From NCBI GenBank assembly GCA_934096945.1, contig CAKOND010000004.1, positions 24,397 to 88,396 on the forward strand: a stretch of 64,000 nucleotides of DNA, given 5' to 3'. The position numbers and the translations under genes were made by a program. The DNA is from an uncultured Bacilli bacterium (GTDB lineage Bacteria > Bacillota_I > Bacilli_A > RF39 > UBA660). The notes under the pieces were generated by a model. That model worked only from the letters and a program-made list of their open reading frames with translations, ran no database searches and was not told the origin of the DNA. Of this stretch, positions 16,331-24,117 are shown piece by piece; position 1 is the first letter of the stretch; each line of letters starts with the position of its first letter.

Positions 16331-17093
16331 TTATTTTGTTGATACACATTGTCATGTGTTTAAATCTGATTTTGAAAATATAGATGAAGTTTTAAAAAAT
16401 GCAAATAATAATCATATAAAATATATTATTAACAATGGTAGTAATGATGAATCTAATAAAGAAGTACTTAAGCTTGTAGAAAAATACCCATGTATGTATG
16501 GTGCAATTGGTATTCATCCGGAGGATGTTGATGGTGTAAAACAAGAAGATGTCAAATTTATAGAAGATAATTTAGATAATAAAAAAATTGTTGCTATTGG
16601 TGAAATTGGTTTAGATTATCACTATACAAAAGAAAATAAAGATGAACAAGTTAAATTATTTGAAACTCAATTAGCTTTAGCAGAAAAATATAATATGCCC
16701 GTGATTGTGCATTCAAGAGATGCAACTGGAGATACAATTAATTCTCTCAAAAAATTTAATTGTAAAGGTGTTATTCATTCTTTTTCTGGAAGTTTAGAAA
16801 CTGCTAGAATATATATTAAAATGGGATATATGCTAGGTGTTAATGGTGTTATAACTTTTAAAAATGCTAAGATAAAAGATGTTATTAAAGAAGTTGGACT
16901 TGAGCATATTGTTTTAGAAACTGATAGTCCATATCTTACTCCAGAACCATTTAGAGGAAAACAAAATAATCCTGGCCATGTGCTAGAAGTAGCTAAATTT
17001 GTAGCTAATTTGTATAGTGTTTCTTTAGAAGAACTTGCAATTCAAACTAATAAAAACGTTACGGATACGTATAAAAAGATGAAGTTAGATTAA
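16323..17093 (+). CDS. tatD: TatD family metal-dependent DNase
   Basis: A 256-residue TIM-barrel metallohydrolase. Metal ligands are visible: THCH near the N-terminus, GEIGLDYHY, IVHSRD, GVIHSFSG and LETDSPYLTP. TatD enzymes act as 3'-5' DNases in repair and may also process other substrates. It overlaps metG by eight bases, matching the metS-yabD pair of Bacillus, and ends at a strong hairpin terminator. Confidence 0.94.
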   Translation: MDNYFVDTHCHVFKSDFENIDEVLKNANNNHIKYIINNGSNDESNKEVLKLVEKYPCMYGAIGIHPEDVDGVKQEDVKFIEDNLDNKKIVAIGEIGLDYHYTKENKDEQVKLFETQLALAEKYNMPVIVHSRDATGDTINSLKKFNCKGVIHSFSGSLETARIYIKMGYMLGVNGVITFKNAKIKDVIKEVGLEHIVLETDSPYLTPEPFRGKQNNPGHVLEVAKFVANLYSVSLEELAIQTNKNVTDTYKKMKLD

Positions 17094-17114
17094 TTTTTAA
17101 CTTCATCTTTTTTT
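17073..17114 (+). terminator. Terminator after tatD
   Basis: A 15-base stem (AAAAAGATGAAGTTA with its complement TAACTTCATCTTTTT) spans the tatD stop codon and ends in a T-run. Confidence 0.85.
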
Positions 17115-17500
17115 GAATGGAAATCAGTAAAAGCTATTGGCAGAATTGATGTTCATAGAATTGAAGAGGGAAAAGAAAAAAATAAAAAAACATTATTATA
17201 TTTTAAGTAATAAATTTGATATTAATACATTTGTTAAAATAATTCGATAACATTGGAACATAGAATGTTTATTACACTGGAGACTTAATGGAATATTAGA
17301 TGAAGATCATTCAAGGAGTCGTGTTGGAAACTCTATAGATAATTTATCATTAATTAGAAAAATAGTTTTAATCTAACAAAATTAGATAACTCTATGGGAA
17401 CAAACTTAACATTAAAGAAAAGAATGACTAGATATACAAGTGATTTCAAAAACATTGAAAATCTTATATTTCAAGTCATTCCGTCGTTTACGTCAAATTT
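17115..17500 (+). pseudogene. Decayed ISAs1-like transposase remnant
   Basis: Conceptual translation in shifting frames gives fragments that match the C-terminal third of ISAs1-family transposases: EWKSVKAIGRIDVHR, then KTLLYF, then IIR followed by HWNIECLLHWRLN, then DEDHSRSRVGN and LSLIRKIVL. Several stops and at least one frameshift interrupt it, and no N-terminal part is present. ATGGAAATC near the left end and GATTTCCAT near 17507 form an inverted 9-mer that might be a leftover of element ends or chance. It fills the gap between tatD and the next gene and is not expected to be functional. Confidence 0.7.
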
Positions 17501-17585
17501 TTATGCGATTTCCATATACAAAGATATAGATTATTGATATAGATTAAAAAATAGTGTATAATTAATTTAATAATAAGGAGGAGAT

Positions 17586-19049
17586 ATGAAAAAAAATATT
17601 TTGTTAGTTGGGTTATTATTATTAGTATTATTCATGCCAAATAAGGTATTTGCATTAAGTAATGATGAGATTATTAATATAATAGCTACTGATGGAAAAA
17701 ATGCGGTATTTAAAATGAAACAACCTACTAGTGAAAAGGAAGCAAAAGCAAATTTAAACAATTATGTTAATTATGTATTACAGAATTATGGATATTTTGC
17801 AGATATTATATGTGATAATGAAACATATTCTAAATGTGATTTAAATATTTATAGTAGTGATTATGAATCATCTTATGATGCAAATCTTAAAGATTATGTA
17901 ACTAAAAAGGGCTGGACAAGTAAGTATGCTATTAATGTAACTTATGATGCACCGAAAGACAATGAAAGTGTTAATAAAATTATAGACAATATTGCTGGCC
18001 TTCCTGAAGAGTGGGATAGAAATGATGTTCCTAAATATTATATTTTATCAGACTTATCCTTGATAAATTATCATTATAATTACTCAAAATATTTAGATGA
18101 TTTTGGAGGTTCTAAAACAGCATTAAAATATAGTTCTTTAAATAACTTTCTTTATGGAACTAATATAGAAGTTTATTTGGATCTTGTTACTGGAGAAGAT
18201 GATCCAGAAAATATGATATACTTTGGATTTGGGCCGATGAGCATATTTTATGATGGGTATTTATATGCCACAAAAAATGAAGGTATTTATTTAAGGCAAT
18301 TATTATATATTCCAGAAGATACTCCGGATACACCAGAAGATTATGTGAAAGCTGCACAAAAGAGAATTAATGATTATTTAAAAAATGATTTTGTTAAAGT
18401 TACTTATGGAGGTAAAATTGCTGATATAAGACCTAATGAAGAAGATGTTTATATACCAATAAAAACAGATGGAAATTATTATGTTATTCATTTTGGTGAT
18501 GATATGTTTATGTTTTATATTGTAAAAGGAAATGATGAACAATTAAAAGCGCCTGTATACTTAAGTAGTGATATAAATACAAATATAGAAGTTGAAACTA
18601 ATGATTCATCAGTGCCTTTAGATACAACAATTAAAGTCAAAGATGTTACTTCTGAATTTACAAAAGAAATGATTGGAACAGATAACTTTGTTTCTTATGA
18701 TATTAAATTATATTCTAATAGTTTAGCAGCACACGTTGAAAAACTTGATTCTGGAACATTTGTTGTAAAAATACCTATACCAGAGATGCTAAATGGTAAA
18801 AAATTAATTGTTTATTATTTTGATGAGGATAATAATAAAATATCCTATGATGTTACCATAAAAAATGGGTTTGCTGAATTTAATACTAATCATTTTAGTG
18901 TTTATACTTTAGCTGAATACGAAGAAAATGTTAATGAAATTATTGAAAATCCTTCTACATCAGATAATATATTATTGTATTTTACTTTAAGTTTATTAAG
19001 TGTTGTAGGAATATTTCTTGTTTCAAAAAAAATAATTAAAAATAATTAA
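17586..19049 (+). CDS. Putative cell-surface protein with sorting-like C-terminus
   Basis: I do not recognise the family. The 487-residue product has a clear signal peptide (KKN, hydrophobic core, cleavage near VFALS at about residue 24), a long hydrophilic extracellular part rich in Asp, Tyr and Asn, and a C-terminal module NPSTSDNI followed by a membrane helix and KKIIKNN. That tail resembles a cell-wall sorting signal of the NPxTxDN type but lacks LPxTG, so it may be sortase-linked or simply membrane-anchored. Two weak Cys pairs occur near residue 76-86. GGAGG precedes the ATG, and the gene has its own terminator, so it is a single transcription unit. Confidence 0.75.
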   Translation: MKKNILLVGLLLLVLFMPNKVFALSNDEIINIIATDGKNAVFKMKQPTSEKEAKANLNNYVNYVLQNYGYFADIICDNETYSKCDLNIYSSDYESSYDANLKDYVTKKGWTSKYAINVTYDAPKDNESVNKIIDNIAGLPEEWDRNDVPKYYILSDLSLINYHYNYSKYLDDFGGSKTALKYSSLNNFLYGTNIEVYLDLVTGEDDPENMIYFGFGPMSIFYDGYLYATKNEGIYLRQLLYIPEDTPDTPEDYVKAAQKRINDYLKNDFVKVTYGGKIADIRPNEEDVYIPIKTDGNYYVIHFGDDMFMFYIVKGNDEQLKAPVYLSSDINTNIEVETNDSSVPLDTTIKVKDVTSEFTKEMIGTDNFVSYDIKLYSNSLAAHVEKLDSGTFVVKIPIPEMLNGKKLIVYYFDEDNNKISYDVTIKNGFAEFNTNHFSVYTLAEYEENVNEIIENPSTSDNILLYFTLSLLSVVGIFLVSKKIIKNN

Positions 19050-19069
19050 AAATAATTAATAATTTAAAA

Positions 19070-19098
19070 ATTAGAGTTAAAAACTCTAGTTTTTTTGT
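19070..19098 (+). terminator. Terminator after surface-protein gene
   Basis: TAGAGTT / AACTCTA stem with a short A loop, then seven T. It is preceded by three copies of AAAAATAATT around the stop codon. Confidence 0.8.
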
Positions 19099-19170
19099 AA
19101 AATATTGTCAATTGCTTTATTAGAGTATTAATGTTATAATTTAGTTATCCAAGAAGGAGTGGATATCTAT

Positions 19171-19698
19171 ATGAAAGTAGCAAATTACTTTATTAGAATG
19201 TCAATTGTTATATTTATGTTTATAATTGCTAAAAGTAGTTCTGATACAAAAATTGCTTCAGTTGAAAATAATAATGTTAATAAAACAGTTAATTTAACTA
19301 CAATGGCAATGAAAATAATTGAAGTTGAAGATACGATAAAATATACACCAGTTGCTACATATACTGGAGATTTAACTGGTTATGCTTATAATTGTCCATT
19401 ATGTAATGGTACACTTGGTTGTATGCCAAAATATAATATTAAAGATGGTACAACAACTTATAAAGATTATGAATATGGAGAAGTAAAAATTGTGGCTTCA
19501 AGTAAAAATATAGCTTGTGGTTCAATTATTAGATTTAAAAGTAATAGAGTTGGTGAAGGAGAACAATTTGCTATAGTTCTAGACCGTGGTGTCGGTGGCT
19601 ATGCACTTGATTTACTTACACCAAGTGAGGAATATGCTTCTAAATATATTGGAAGAAGTAAAATAACATATGATGTTTTAAGGAGCGGGTGGGAATAA
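19171..19698 (+). CDS. 3D-domain secreted/membrane protein (YabE-like C-terminus)
   Basis: The 175-residue protein has an N-terminal hydrophobic segment (residues 6-22) and a C-terminal 3D domain with IACGSIIRF and the Asp-containing VLDRGVGGYALDLLTP, the pattern of MltA-like peptidoglycan-active domains in Rpf/YabE/YocH proteins. A four-Cys-like NCPLCNGTLGCMPK segment precedes it. The gene lies between tatD and rsmA, where Bacillus carries yabE, but it lacks the G5 domain and the repeats of YabE. ATG 19171 is preferred, with GGAG 11 bases upstream; a GTG at 19159 overlaps that site. Its last codons form the left arm of a hairpin before rsmA. Confidence 0.82.
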   Translation: MKVANYFIRMSIVIFMFIIAKSSSDTKIASVENNNVNKTVNLTTMAMKIIEVEDTIKYTPVATYTGDLTGYAYNCPLCNGTLGCMPKYNIKDGTTTYKDYEYGEVKIVASSKNIACGSIIRFKSNRVGEGEQFAIVLDRGVGGYALDLLTPSEEYASKYIGRSKITYDVLRSGWE

Positions 19699-19718
19699 AA
19701 CCCTACCCGAATTTTTTT
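19686..19718 (+). terminator. Hairpin with T-run between 3D-domain gene and rsmA
   Basis: CGGGTGGG pairs with CCCTACCCG (one bulge) around an AATAAAA loop containing the upstream stop codon. Seven T follow, ending one base before ATG 19719. It looks like an intrinsic terminator or attenuator. Confidence 0.65.
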
Positions 19719-20498
19719 ATGAAAGCAAAGAAGAGTTTAGGACAAAATTTTTTAATTGATAATAATGTAATCAATAAAATTATTGATGAAGTTTCAGCAT
19801 GTAAAGATGATTTAATTGTTGAAATAGGACCTGGAAGAGGTGCCCTTACAAGCAAACTTAAGAATAAAGGTTGTAATGTAATTGCTTATGAACTTGATAG
19901 AGATTTAAGTAATATATTAAGTAAATTAGAAGATAATAATTTACATGTAATATATGGTGATTTTTTAAAAAGTAATATAAATGAAGATATAAAAAATATT
20001 AAATATAAAAATTTGTATTTAGTTGGTAATCTTCCTTATTATATAACTACCCCAATTATTGAACATATTATTGATGAAAATATTGTGTTTAGTAAATTTA
20101 CAATTATGATACAAAAAGAAGTAGCAGATAGATTTATGGCTGAAGCTGGTACAAAAGATTATGGCTATATTACTTTAGTACTTAAATATTACTTTAATAT
20201 TAGTAAAGTTTGTGATGTGTCTAAATATGCTTTTAATCCTGTACCAAAAGTTGAAAGTAGTGTTGTAAGTTTTGTGCCACGAAAAGATAAGTTAGATGTT
20301 GATGCTGATGATTACTTTAAGTTTTTGAAAAATGCATTTAGACAAAAAAGAAAGAATTTAAGAAATAATTTAAATGGTTTATATGATTTAGATATGGTCT
20401 TGCAGGTGTTAAATAAATATGGTTTGGATTTAAGTGTTAGAGCAGAAAGCTTAAGTGAAGAAATACTTGCAGATATCTATAAAAGTGTTACCCAATAA
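19719..20498 (+). CDS. rsmA: 16S rRNA (adenine1518/1519-N6)-dimethyltransferase
   Basis: KsgA/RsmA dimethylates two adenines in helix 45 of 16S rRNA. The product shows KKSLGQNFLID at its start, the SAM motif EIGPGRGALT, the catalytic NLPYY(ITTP) motif, and FNPVPKVESSVV. ATG 19719 is chosen because it gives a normal N-terminus, but the ATG sits directly behind a hairpin and T-run and has no binding site. The in-frame GTG at 19689 has an AGGAG only three bases away. The real start is therefore uncertain. It follows the yabE-like gene and precedes yabG, as in Bacillus. Confidence 0.93.
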   Translation: MKAKKSLGQNFLIDNNVINKIIDEVSACKDDLIVEIGPGRGALTSKLKNKGCNVIAYELDRDLSNILSKLEDNNLHVIYGDFLKSNINEDIKNIKYKNLYLVGNLPYYITTPIIEHIIDENIVFSKFTIMIQKEVADRFMAEAGTKDYGYITLVLKYYFNISKVCDVSKYAFNPVPKVESSVVSFVPRKDKLDVDADDYFKFLKNAFRQKRKNLRNNLNGLYDLDMVLQVLNKYGLDLSVRAESLSEEILADIYKSVTQ

Positions 20499-20512
20499 GG
20501 GTAATTTTTTTT
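20487..20512 (+). terminator. Terminator at the end of rsmA
   Basis: TTACCC / GGGTAA stem whose loop contains the rsmA stop, followed by eight T. Confidence 0.8.
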
Positions 20513-20547
20513 GATAATTTTCATATACTTTATTGGTGATAATTATT

Positions 20548-21324
20548 TTGAATATAGAAAAAGGTGATTATGTAACTAGAAATAGTTATGGTAATGATAC
20601 TGTATTTAGAGTTATTAATATAAAAGATGGAATATACTATCTAAAAGGTGTTGAAGTTAGATTAGTAGCAGATGCTGAAATTTTGGATTTAAGGAAAGAA
20701 GAGAATATTCATGAAGATGATGTGATTGATGATATTGACTTACTTGATGATAATTTAGATCGTGGCGAGTTCTTTTATTTGCCTGCGAAAGCATTGCATA
20801 TAGATTCAGATGAAGAGTATCTAGCAAGATGCTTAAAGTTTTATAAAAGAAATGGCATAATGGCTGTTGGCAAAAAAATAAATGAAAAGAATGTTTATGA
20901 ACAATTACCTATGTTATTAAAAGAATTTAGACCAGATATTGTGGTTATTACTGGACATGATGCTTATTATAGAAAAAAAGGCGATGCTAAAGATATTAAA
21001 AATTATAAAAATTCAGCATATTTTGTTAAAGCGGTTAAAGCAGCGAGAAATTATGAAAAAAGTCATGAAAAATTAGTTATAATTGCTGGGGCTTGTCAAA
21101 GTGATTATGAAGAGTTAATTAAGGCTGGAGCTAATTTTGCGTCAAGTCCAAAGAGAGTTAATATTCATGCTTTGGATCCAGCGATTATTGCTAGTACTGT
21201 TGCCCTTACGGAAAGAAATAAGGAAATAGATTTAAAAAAGTTACTTGATAAAACAAAATATAAAGAAGATGGTATGGGTGGACTTATATGTAATGGACTT
21301 ATGTATGTAGGGTATCCTAGATAA
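20548..21324 (+). CDS. yabG: Sporulation-specific cysteine protease YabG
   Basis: YabG is a mother-cell protease that trims spore coat proteins. The 258-residue product carries the family blocks VITGHDAYYRKKG, IIAGACQSDYEELIKAGANF and ASSPKRVNIHALDP, with the conserved His and Cys. An N-terminal GDYVTRNSYGNDTVFRV segment is also typical. It starts at TTG 20548, seven bases after GGTGAT; an in-frame TTG at 20533 overlaps that binding site. Shorter than the 290-residue Bacillus protein, mainly between residues 50 and 75. veg follows immediately, as in Bacillus. Confidence 0.94.
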   Translation: MNIEKGDYVTRNSYGNDTVFRVINIKDGIYYLKGVEVRLVADAEILDLRKEENIHEDDVIDDIDLLDDNLDRGEFFYLPAKALHIDSDEEYLARCLKFYKRNGIMAVGKKINEKNVYEQLPMLLKEFRPDIVVITGHDAYYRKKGDAKDIKNYKNSAYFVKAVKAARNYEKSHEKLVIIAGACQSDYEELIKAGANFASSPKRVNIHALDPAIIASTVALTERNKEIDLKKLLDKTKYKEDGMGGLICNGLMYVGYPR

Positions 21325-21333
21325 GGGGGAATA

Positions 21334-21546
21334 ATGAATATTAATTTAGTTAAAGAAGAAATAAGTAAAAGGCTTAATAGTAAAGTAATGGTTTCTGTTT
21401 ATGGTATGCGTAACCGAGTTAGTAGACTGGAAGGAATACTTTATAAAATTTATCCAAATTTGTTTACGGTCATGGTGGATGGAGAAGAGAAAAGTTTTTG
21501 TTATAGAGATGTAATAACTGGTGATGTCAAAATAAAATATTTATAA
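21334..21546 (+). CDS. veg: Veg family protein
   Basis: A 70-residue protein matching Veg: VKEEISKRLNSKVMV, the RNRVSRLEGILYKIYPNLF core and a basic-acidic end. Veg is abundant in Bacillus and linked to biofilm gene control through SinR; its mechanism is not settled. Position between yabG and spoVG agrees with Bacillus order. A GGGGGA precedes the ATG by a few bases and it probably shares the yabG transcript. Confidence 0.88.
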   Translation: MNINLVKEEISKRLNSKVMVSVYGMRNRVSRLEGILYKIYPNLFTVMVDGEEKSFCYRDVITGDVKIKYL

Positions 21547-21562
21547 AAAATATAAAAAAATA

Positions 21563-21591
21563 TTGCAAATTTATTAAATATGCTTTAAAAT
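21563..21591 (+). promoter_or_regulatory. Promoter of spoVG
   Basis: TTGCAA (21563-21568) and TAAAAT (21586-21591) separated by 17 bases, with start about 15 bases before the spoVG binding site. The sigma factor is not determined; in Bacillus spoVG uses sigma-H. Confidence 0.5.
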
Positions 21592-21624
21592 GAAAGTGTA
21601 ATACATCATAAGGAGGTTAATATT

Positions 21625-21897
21625 ATGGAAATTACGAAACTAGAAATTTATAGGAGAGAAAAAGAAGGATCAAGATTAAAAGCGTTTGTTGATTTTACTC
21701 TTGATGATTGTTTAGCAATTCGTGGTGCTAAAATTATTGATGGTAATACGAGAATGTTTCTTTCAATGCCTGGTAGAATGAATAAAGATGGTAAAGAAGA
21801 AAACGTTGTTTTTCCAACAAATAAGGAAACAAGGGAAAAATTTGAAAAAGTTATACTTGATGCATTTTATAAAAAGGTAGAGGAAGAAGCTGAATAG
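21625..21897 (+). CDS. spoVG: Septation/RNA-binding protein SpoVG
   Basis: SpoVG is a small nucleic-acid-binding regulator affecting septation and sporulation. The 90-residue product has the family pattern LKAFVDFTLDDCLAIRGAKI and MFLSMPGRMNKDGKEENVVFPTN, all core residues intact. A strong AAGGAGG precedes the ATG and a hairpin terminator overlaps the C-terminal codons, so it is a single-gene transcript. Confidence 0.96.
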   Translation: MEITKLEIYRREKEGSRLKAFVDFTLDDCLAIRGAKIIDGNTRMFLSMPGRMNKDGKEENVVFPTNKETREKFEKVILDAFYKKVEEEAE

Positions 21898-21908
21898 GGC
21901 TTCTTTTG
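21884..21908 (+). terminator. Terminator of spoVG
   Basis: AGAAGC / GCTTCT stem enclosing the stop codon, followed by TTTT. Confidence 0.7.
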
Positions 21909-21952
21909 ATTTTTAAAAATTTTTGCCTATTTTGATGTCATTATCCGTGGAC

Positions 21953-21980
21953 TTGACATATAATTTATATGTGGTATAAT
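21953..21980 (+). promoter_or_regulatory. Consensus vegetative-type promoter
   Basis: Perfect TTGACA and TATAAT hexamers with a 16-base spacer, upstream of the hypothetical gene at 22013. Confidence 0.8.
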
Positions 21981-22012
21981 TAAAAAATGTCGCTTAAAAG
22001 GAGTGGAGTTAA

Positions 22013-22486
22013 ATGTTATATAATATAGAATATGTTTATGGTAAAGATAAAGATGATAATAAAATCTTAGTTGGTGCTAAAGTTTCAGGATTTGATGGAA
22101 AAAAATATTATAAGAAGGAAATATATGTTGGTCTTGAGTTTGCTTTAGAAGACATTCTTGAAAGTGATTATAATGCTCATGCACTTGGAATTCGAAATTT
22201 GGATATTTTTAAAGCTAAATATGAAACTTTAAGAGCATCAGGAATTATTTATTTTCCTGAATTAGATAGTTATGAATTTCTTGAACAAAATGATGTTGTT
22301 ATTCACTGGACACGTTCTGAGGAAGTTAAAACTCAATTAGAAGAAGCCTTGCAACCATATAAAAATATAGCGACTGATAAGGTTGTAAAACAAAGAGTAC
22401 AAGAATTTGTTGAAAGCTTAGATCCAGCAGATCCTATGATTGAACTTAATGGTTTATCTTTACAAAGACAATCTTCAAACAGATAG
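22013..22486 (+). CDS. Hypothetical cytosolic protein
   Basis: I do not recognise this 157-residue protein. It has no signal peptide or membrane helix and is acidic, with a mixed alpha/beta pattern (YNIEYVYGKDKD, a VGLEFALEDILESDY helix, and a FVESLDP tail). It is flanked by a perfect-consensus promoter and a clean hairpin terminator, so it is a single, probably well-expressed housekeeping gene. GGAG lies at good distance from the ATG. It sits between spoVG and yabP but no function follows from that. Confidence 0.8.
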   Translation: MLYNIEYVYGKDKDDNKILVGAKVSGFDGKKYYKKEIYVGLEFALEDILESDYNAHALGIRNLDIFKAKYETLRASGIIYFPELDSYEFLEQNDVVIHWTRSEEVKTQLEEALQPYKNIATDKVVKQRVQEFVESLDPADPMIELNGLSLQRQSSNR

Positions 22487-22508
22487 TTATAAATTATCTG
22501 TTTTTTTC
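22478..22508 (+). terminator. Terminator of the hypothetical gene
   Basis: ACAGATA / TATCTGT stem including the stop codon, followed by seven T. Confidence 0.85.
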
Positions 22509-22530
22509 ATATATTTAAATGGTGATAATA

Positions 22531-22806
22531 ATGGATACTACTTATGGTAATCAAGAGGTTAAAATTGTTGATAGAGGTAGCATTAGTTTAAATGGTGTTA
22601 ATAAGATTGTGAGTTTTGATGATGAAGAATTTTTAATGGAAACGGTTATGGGGAATCTTAGAATACTTGGTAGTGGTCTTGAACTATTAAAACTTGATAC
22701 TATGGATGGAAATGTAAAGATAAAAGGAAAGATTAATTCATTTATGTATATTGATGGTAAAACAAAAAATAAAGAAGATAGTATCATAAGTAAATTATTT
22801 AAATGA
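22531..22806 (+). CDS. yabP: Sporulation protein YabP
   Basis: A 91-residue member of the YabP/YqfC family, mother-cell proteins needed for cortex-stage spore formation in Bacillus. The typical core is present: RGSISLNGVNKIVSFDDEEF followed by ETVMGNLRILGSGLELLKLD and GNVKIKGKI. ATG 22531 is chosen because GGTGAT lies just upstream; an earlier in-frame ATG overlaps it. The end overlaps yabQ by four bases, and divIC follows, reproducing the Bacillus yabP-yabQ-divIC order. Confidence 0.9.
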   Translation: MDTTYGNQEVKIVDRGSISLNGVNKIVSFDDEEFLMETVMGNLRILGSGLELLKLDTMDGNVKIKGKINSFMYIDGKTKNKEDSIISKLFK

Positions 22807-23102
22807 ATAGTTATGTTCAAGTTATATCTTTCTTAGTATCTTTTATTTATGGAATTGCATTTTATTTATTTGCAAGATTTAATAAATTTATGCTTAGTAA
22901 TAAAAATAATGTTATTAAGTTGTTGGTAACACTTGTTTTCGTTATAGATATGGTGATTTTATACATATATTTAATGTATAAAATTAATTTTGGAATTATT
23001 CATCCATATTTTGTTTTAGTAGTAATTTTAGGTTTTTTCTTTATGCTAAAAATATATGAAAAGTGTAAAGAATATGTAAAAATGATTAAATTTCAAAAAT
23101 AA
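22803..23102 (+). CDS. yabQ: Spore cortex biosynthesis protein YabQ-like
   Basis: A 99-residue membrane protein with three predicted helices (about residues 5-24, 38-60 and 66-84) and a basic tail. Sequence conservation of the family is low; the assignment rests on hydropathy, the YabQ-like SFLVSFIYGIAFYL start, and its place between yabP and divIC, with an ATGA overlap to yabP. Bacillus YabQ is needed for cortex assembly and is about twice as long, so this form is reduced. Confidence 0.75.
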   Translation: MNSYVQVISFLVSFIYGIAFYLFARFNKFMLSNKNNVIKLLVTLVFVIDMVILYIYLMYKINFGIIHPYFVLVVILGFFFMLKIYEKCKEYVKMIKFQK

Positions 23103-23161
23103 TAGTTTATATTTTTGAAATTTTTTTGTATAATCTGAGTGAAGAATGAGGAGGATTCGGT

Positions 23162-23446
23162 ATGAAAAAAACAAAAAAAGAAAAAAAACGGCTTTTTGTA
23201 ATATCTGCCGTAATTATTCTTCTTATTGTATCTTTGGTTAGTTCTGTTGCTGGAGATTGGACTAAAATTATGGAAAATAAAAGTAAAATTACAAGTTTAA
23301 ATAAAAAATATAATAATTTATTAAGTGAAGAAGAAAAATTAGTTAGTGAAGTAACTAAACTTCAAGATGATGATTATGTTCTTAGATATGCAAAAGAAAA
23401 ATTTTTGTATTCTGAAGATGGAGAAGTTATAATTAGAATGAACTAA
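23162..23446 (+). CDS. divIC: Cell division protein DivIC (FtsB family)
   Basis: A 94-residue bitopic division protein: a very basic cytoplasmic N-terminus, one membrane helix (about residues 12-30), then an extracytoplasmic coiled coil (ITSLNKKYNNLLSEEEKL) and the conserved DDDYVLRYAKEKFLYSEDGE C-terminal block typical of the FtsB/DivIC family. DivIC works with FtsL and DivIB in septal peptidoglycan synthesis activation. GAGGA precedes the start. Confidence 0.93.
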   Translation: MKKTKKEKKRLFVISAVIILLIVSLVSSVAGDWTKIMENKSKITSLNKKYNNLLSEEEKLVSEVTKLQDDDYVLRYAKEKFLYSEDGEVIIRMN

Positions 23447-23461
23447 AATTCATTCTTTTTT
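23435..23461. terminator. Bidirectional terminator between divIC and clpP
   Basis: AGAATGAA / TTCATTCT stem with T-runs usable in both directions, between the convergent genes whose stops overlap it. Confidence 0.8.
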
Positions 23462-24021
23462 ATGATGTCATCTATAAGTCCGTATTCTTTAGCTTCAAGG
23501 GCACTTAGAAAATTATCTCTTTCTGTGTCTTCATATATTTTTTCTAGTGGTTGGTGTGTGTTATCCGCTAAAATTTTGTTTAGTTTTTCTTTTAATTTTA
23601 TTATACGTTCAGCAGCTATTTTAATATCTGTTGCTTGACCTTGAGCCCCTCCGAGAGGTTGATGGATCATAACTTCAGCATTTGGAAGAGCATATCTTTC
23701 ATCACCACTTGAAAGTAAAAATGCTGCCATACTAGCACACATTCCAACTCCGATAGTTATAACTTTGCTTTCAATAAATCTTATTGTGTCATAAATTCCC
23801 ATTCCAGAAGTTATGGCACCACCCGGAGAGTTTATATACAAATATATATTTTCATGATTAATATTATCTAAATAAAGAAGTTCACTTATAATGATGTTTG
23901 ACATTGTATCATCAATTTCACCAGTTAAAAAAATAATTCTATCTTGTAAAAGTCTAGAATATAAATCATAAGCATATTCTTTATTGTTACTTCTTGTAAT
24001 TACTGTTGGAATTATGTTCAA
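23443..24021 (-). CDS. clpP: ATP-dependent Clp protease proteolytic subunit
   Basis: A 192-residue ClpP serine protease. Catalytic Ser97 lies in GMCASMAAFLL and His120 in MIHQPLGG; Asp is in ERDNFLSA. Oxyanion segment SPGGAITSGMGIYDTI is standard. The nucleophile elbow reads CASMAA where most ClpP have AASMGA or CASMGA, and the loop before RYALPNAE is two residues shorter than in Bacillus. Translation starts at TTG with AGGTGAT upstream on the minus strand. A ClpP2-type paralogue elsewhere in the genome cannot be excluded. Confidence 0.93.
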   Translation of the reverse strand: MNIIPTVITRSNNKEYAYDLYSRLLQDRIIFLTGEIDDTMSNIIISELLYLDNINHENIYLYINSPGGAITSGMGIYDTIRFIESKVITIGVGMCASMAAFLLSSGDERYALPNAEVMIHQPLGGAQGQATDIKIAAERIIKLKEKLNKILADNTHQPLEKIYEDTERDNFLSALEAKEYGLIDDIIKKNEF

Positions 24022-24117
24022 AATATATCACCTACATAAATAATAGTAAAATATGTTATTTTTTATTCACAAATTTAAAAAAAATTGATATAATTAATAA
24101 GAATAGAGGGAGATTAG

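Noticed and set aside
15889..16347. 152-codon open frame on the minus strand opposite metG and tatD
   Set aside because: It is antisense to conserved metG codons, with no binding site or recognisable domain.
17116..17515. Complete MITE with inverted ends
   Set aside because: The 9-bp inverted match is short and the left copy falls in transposase-like coding sequence; no target duplication is visible.
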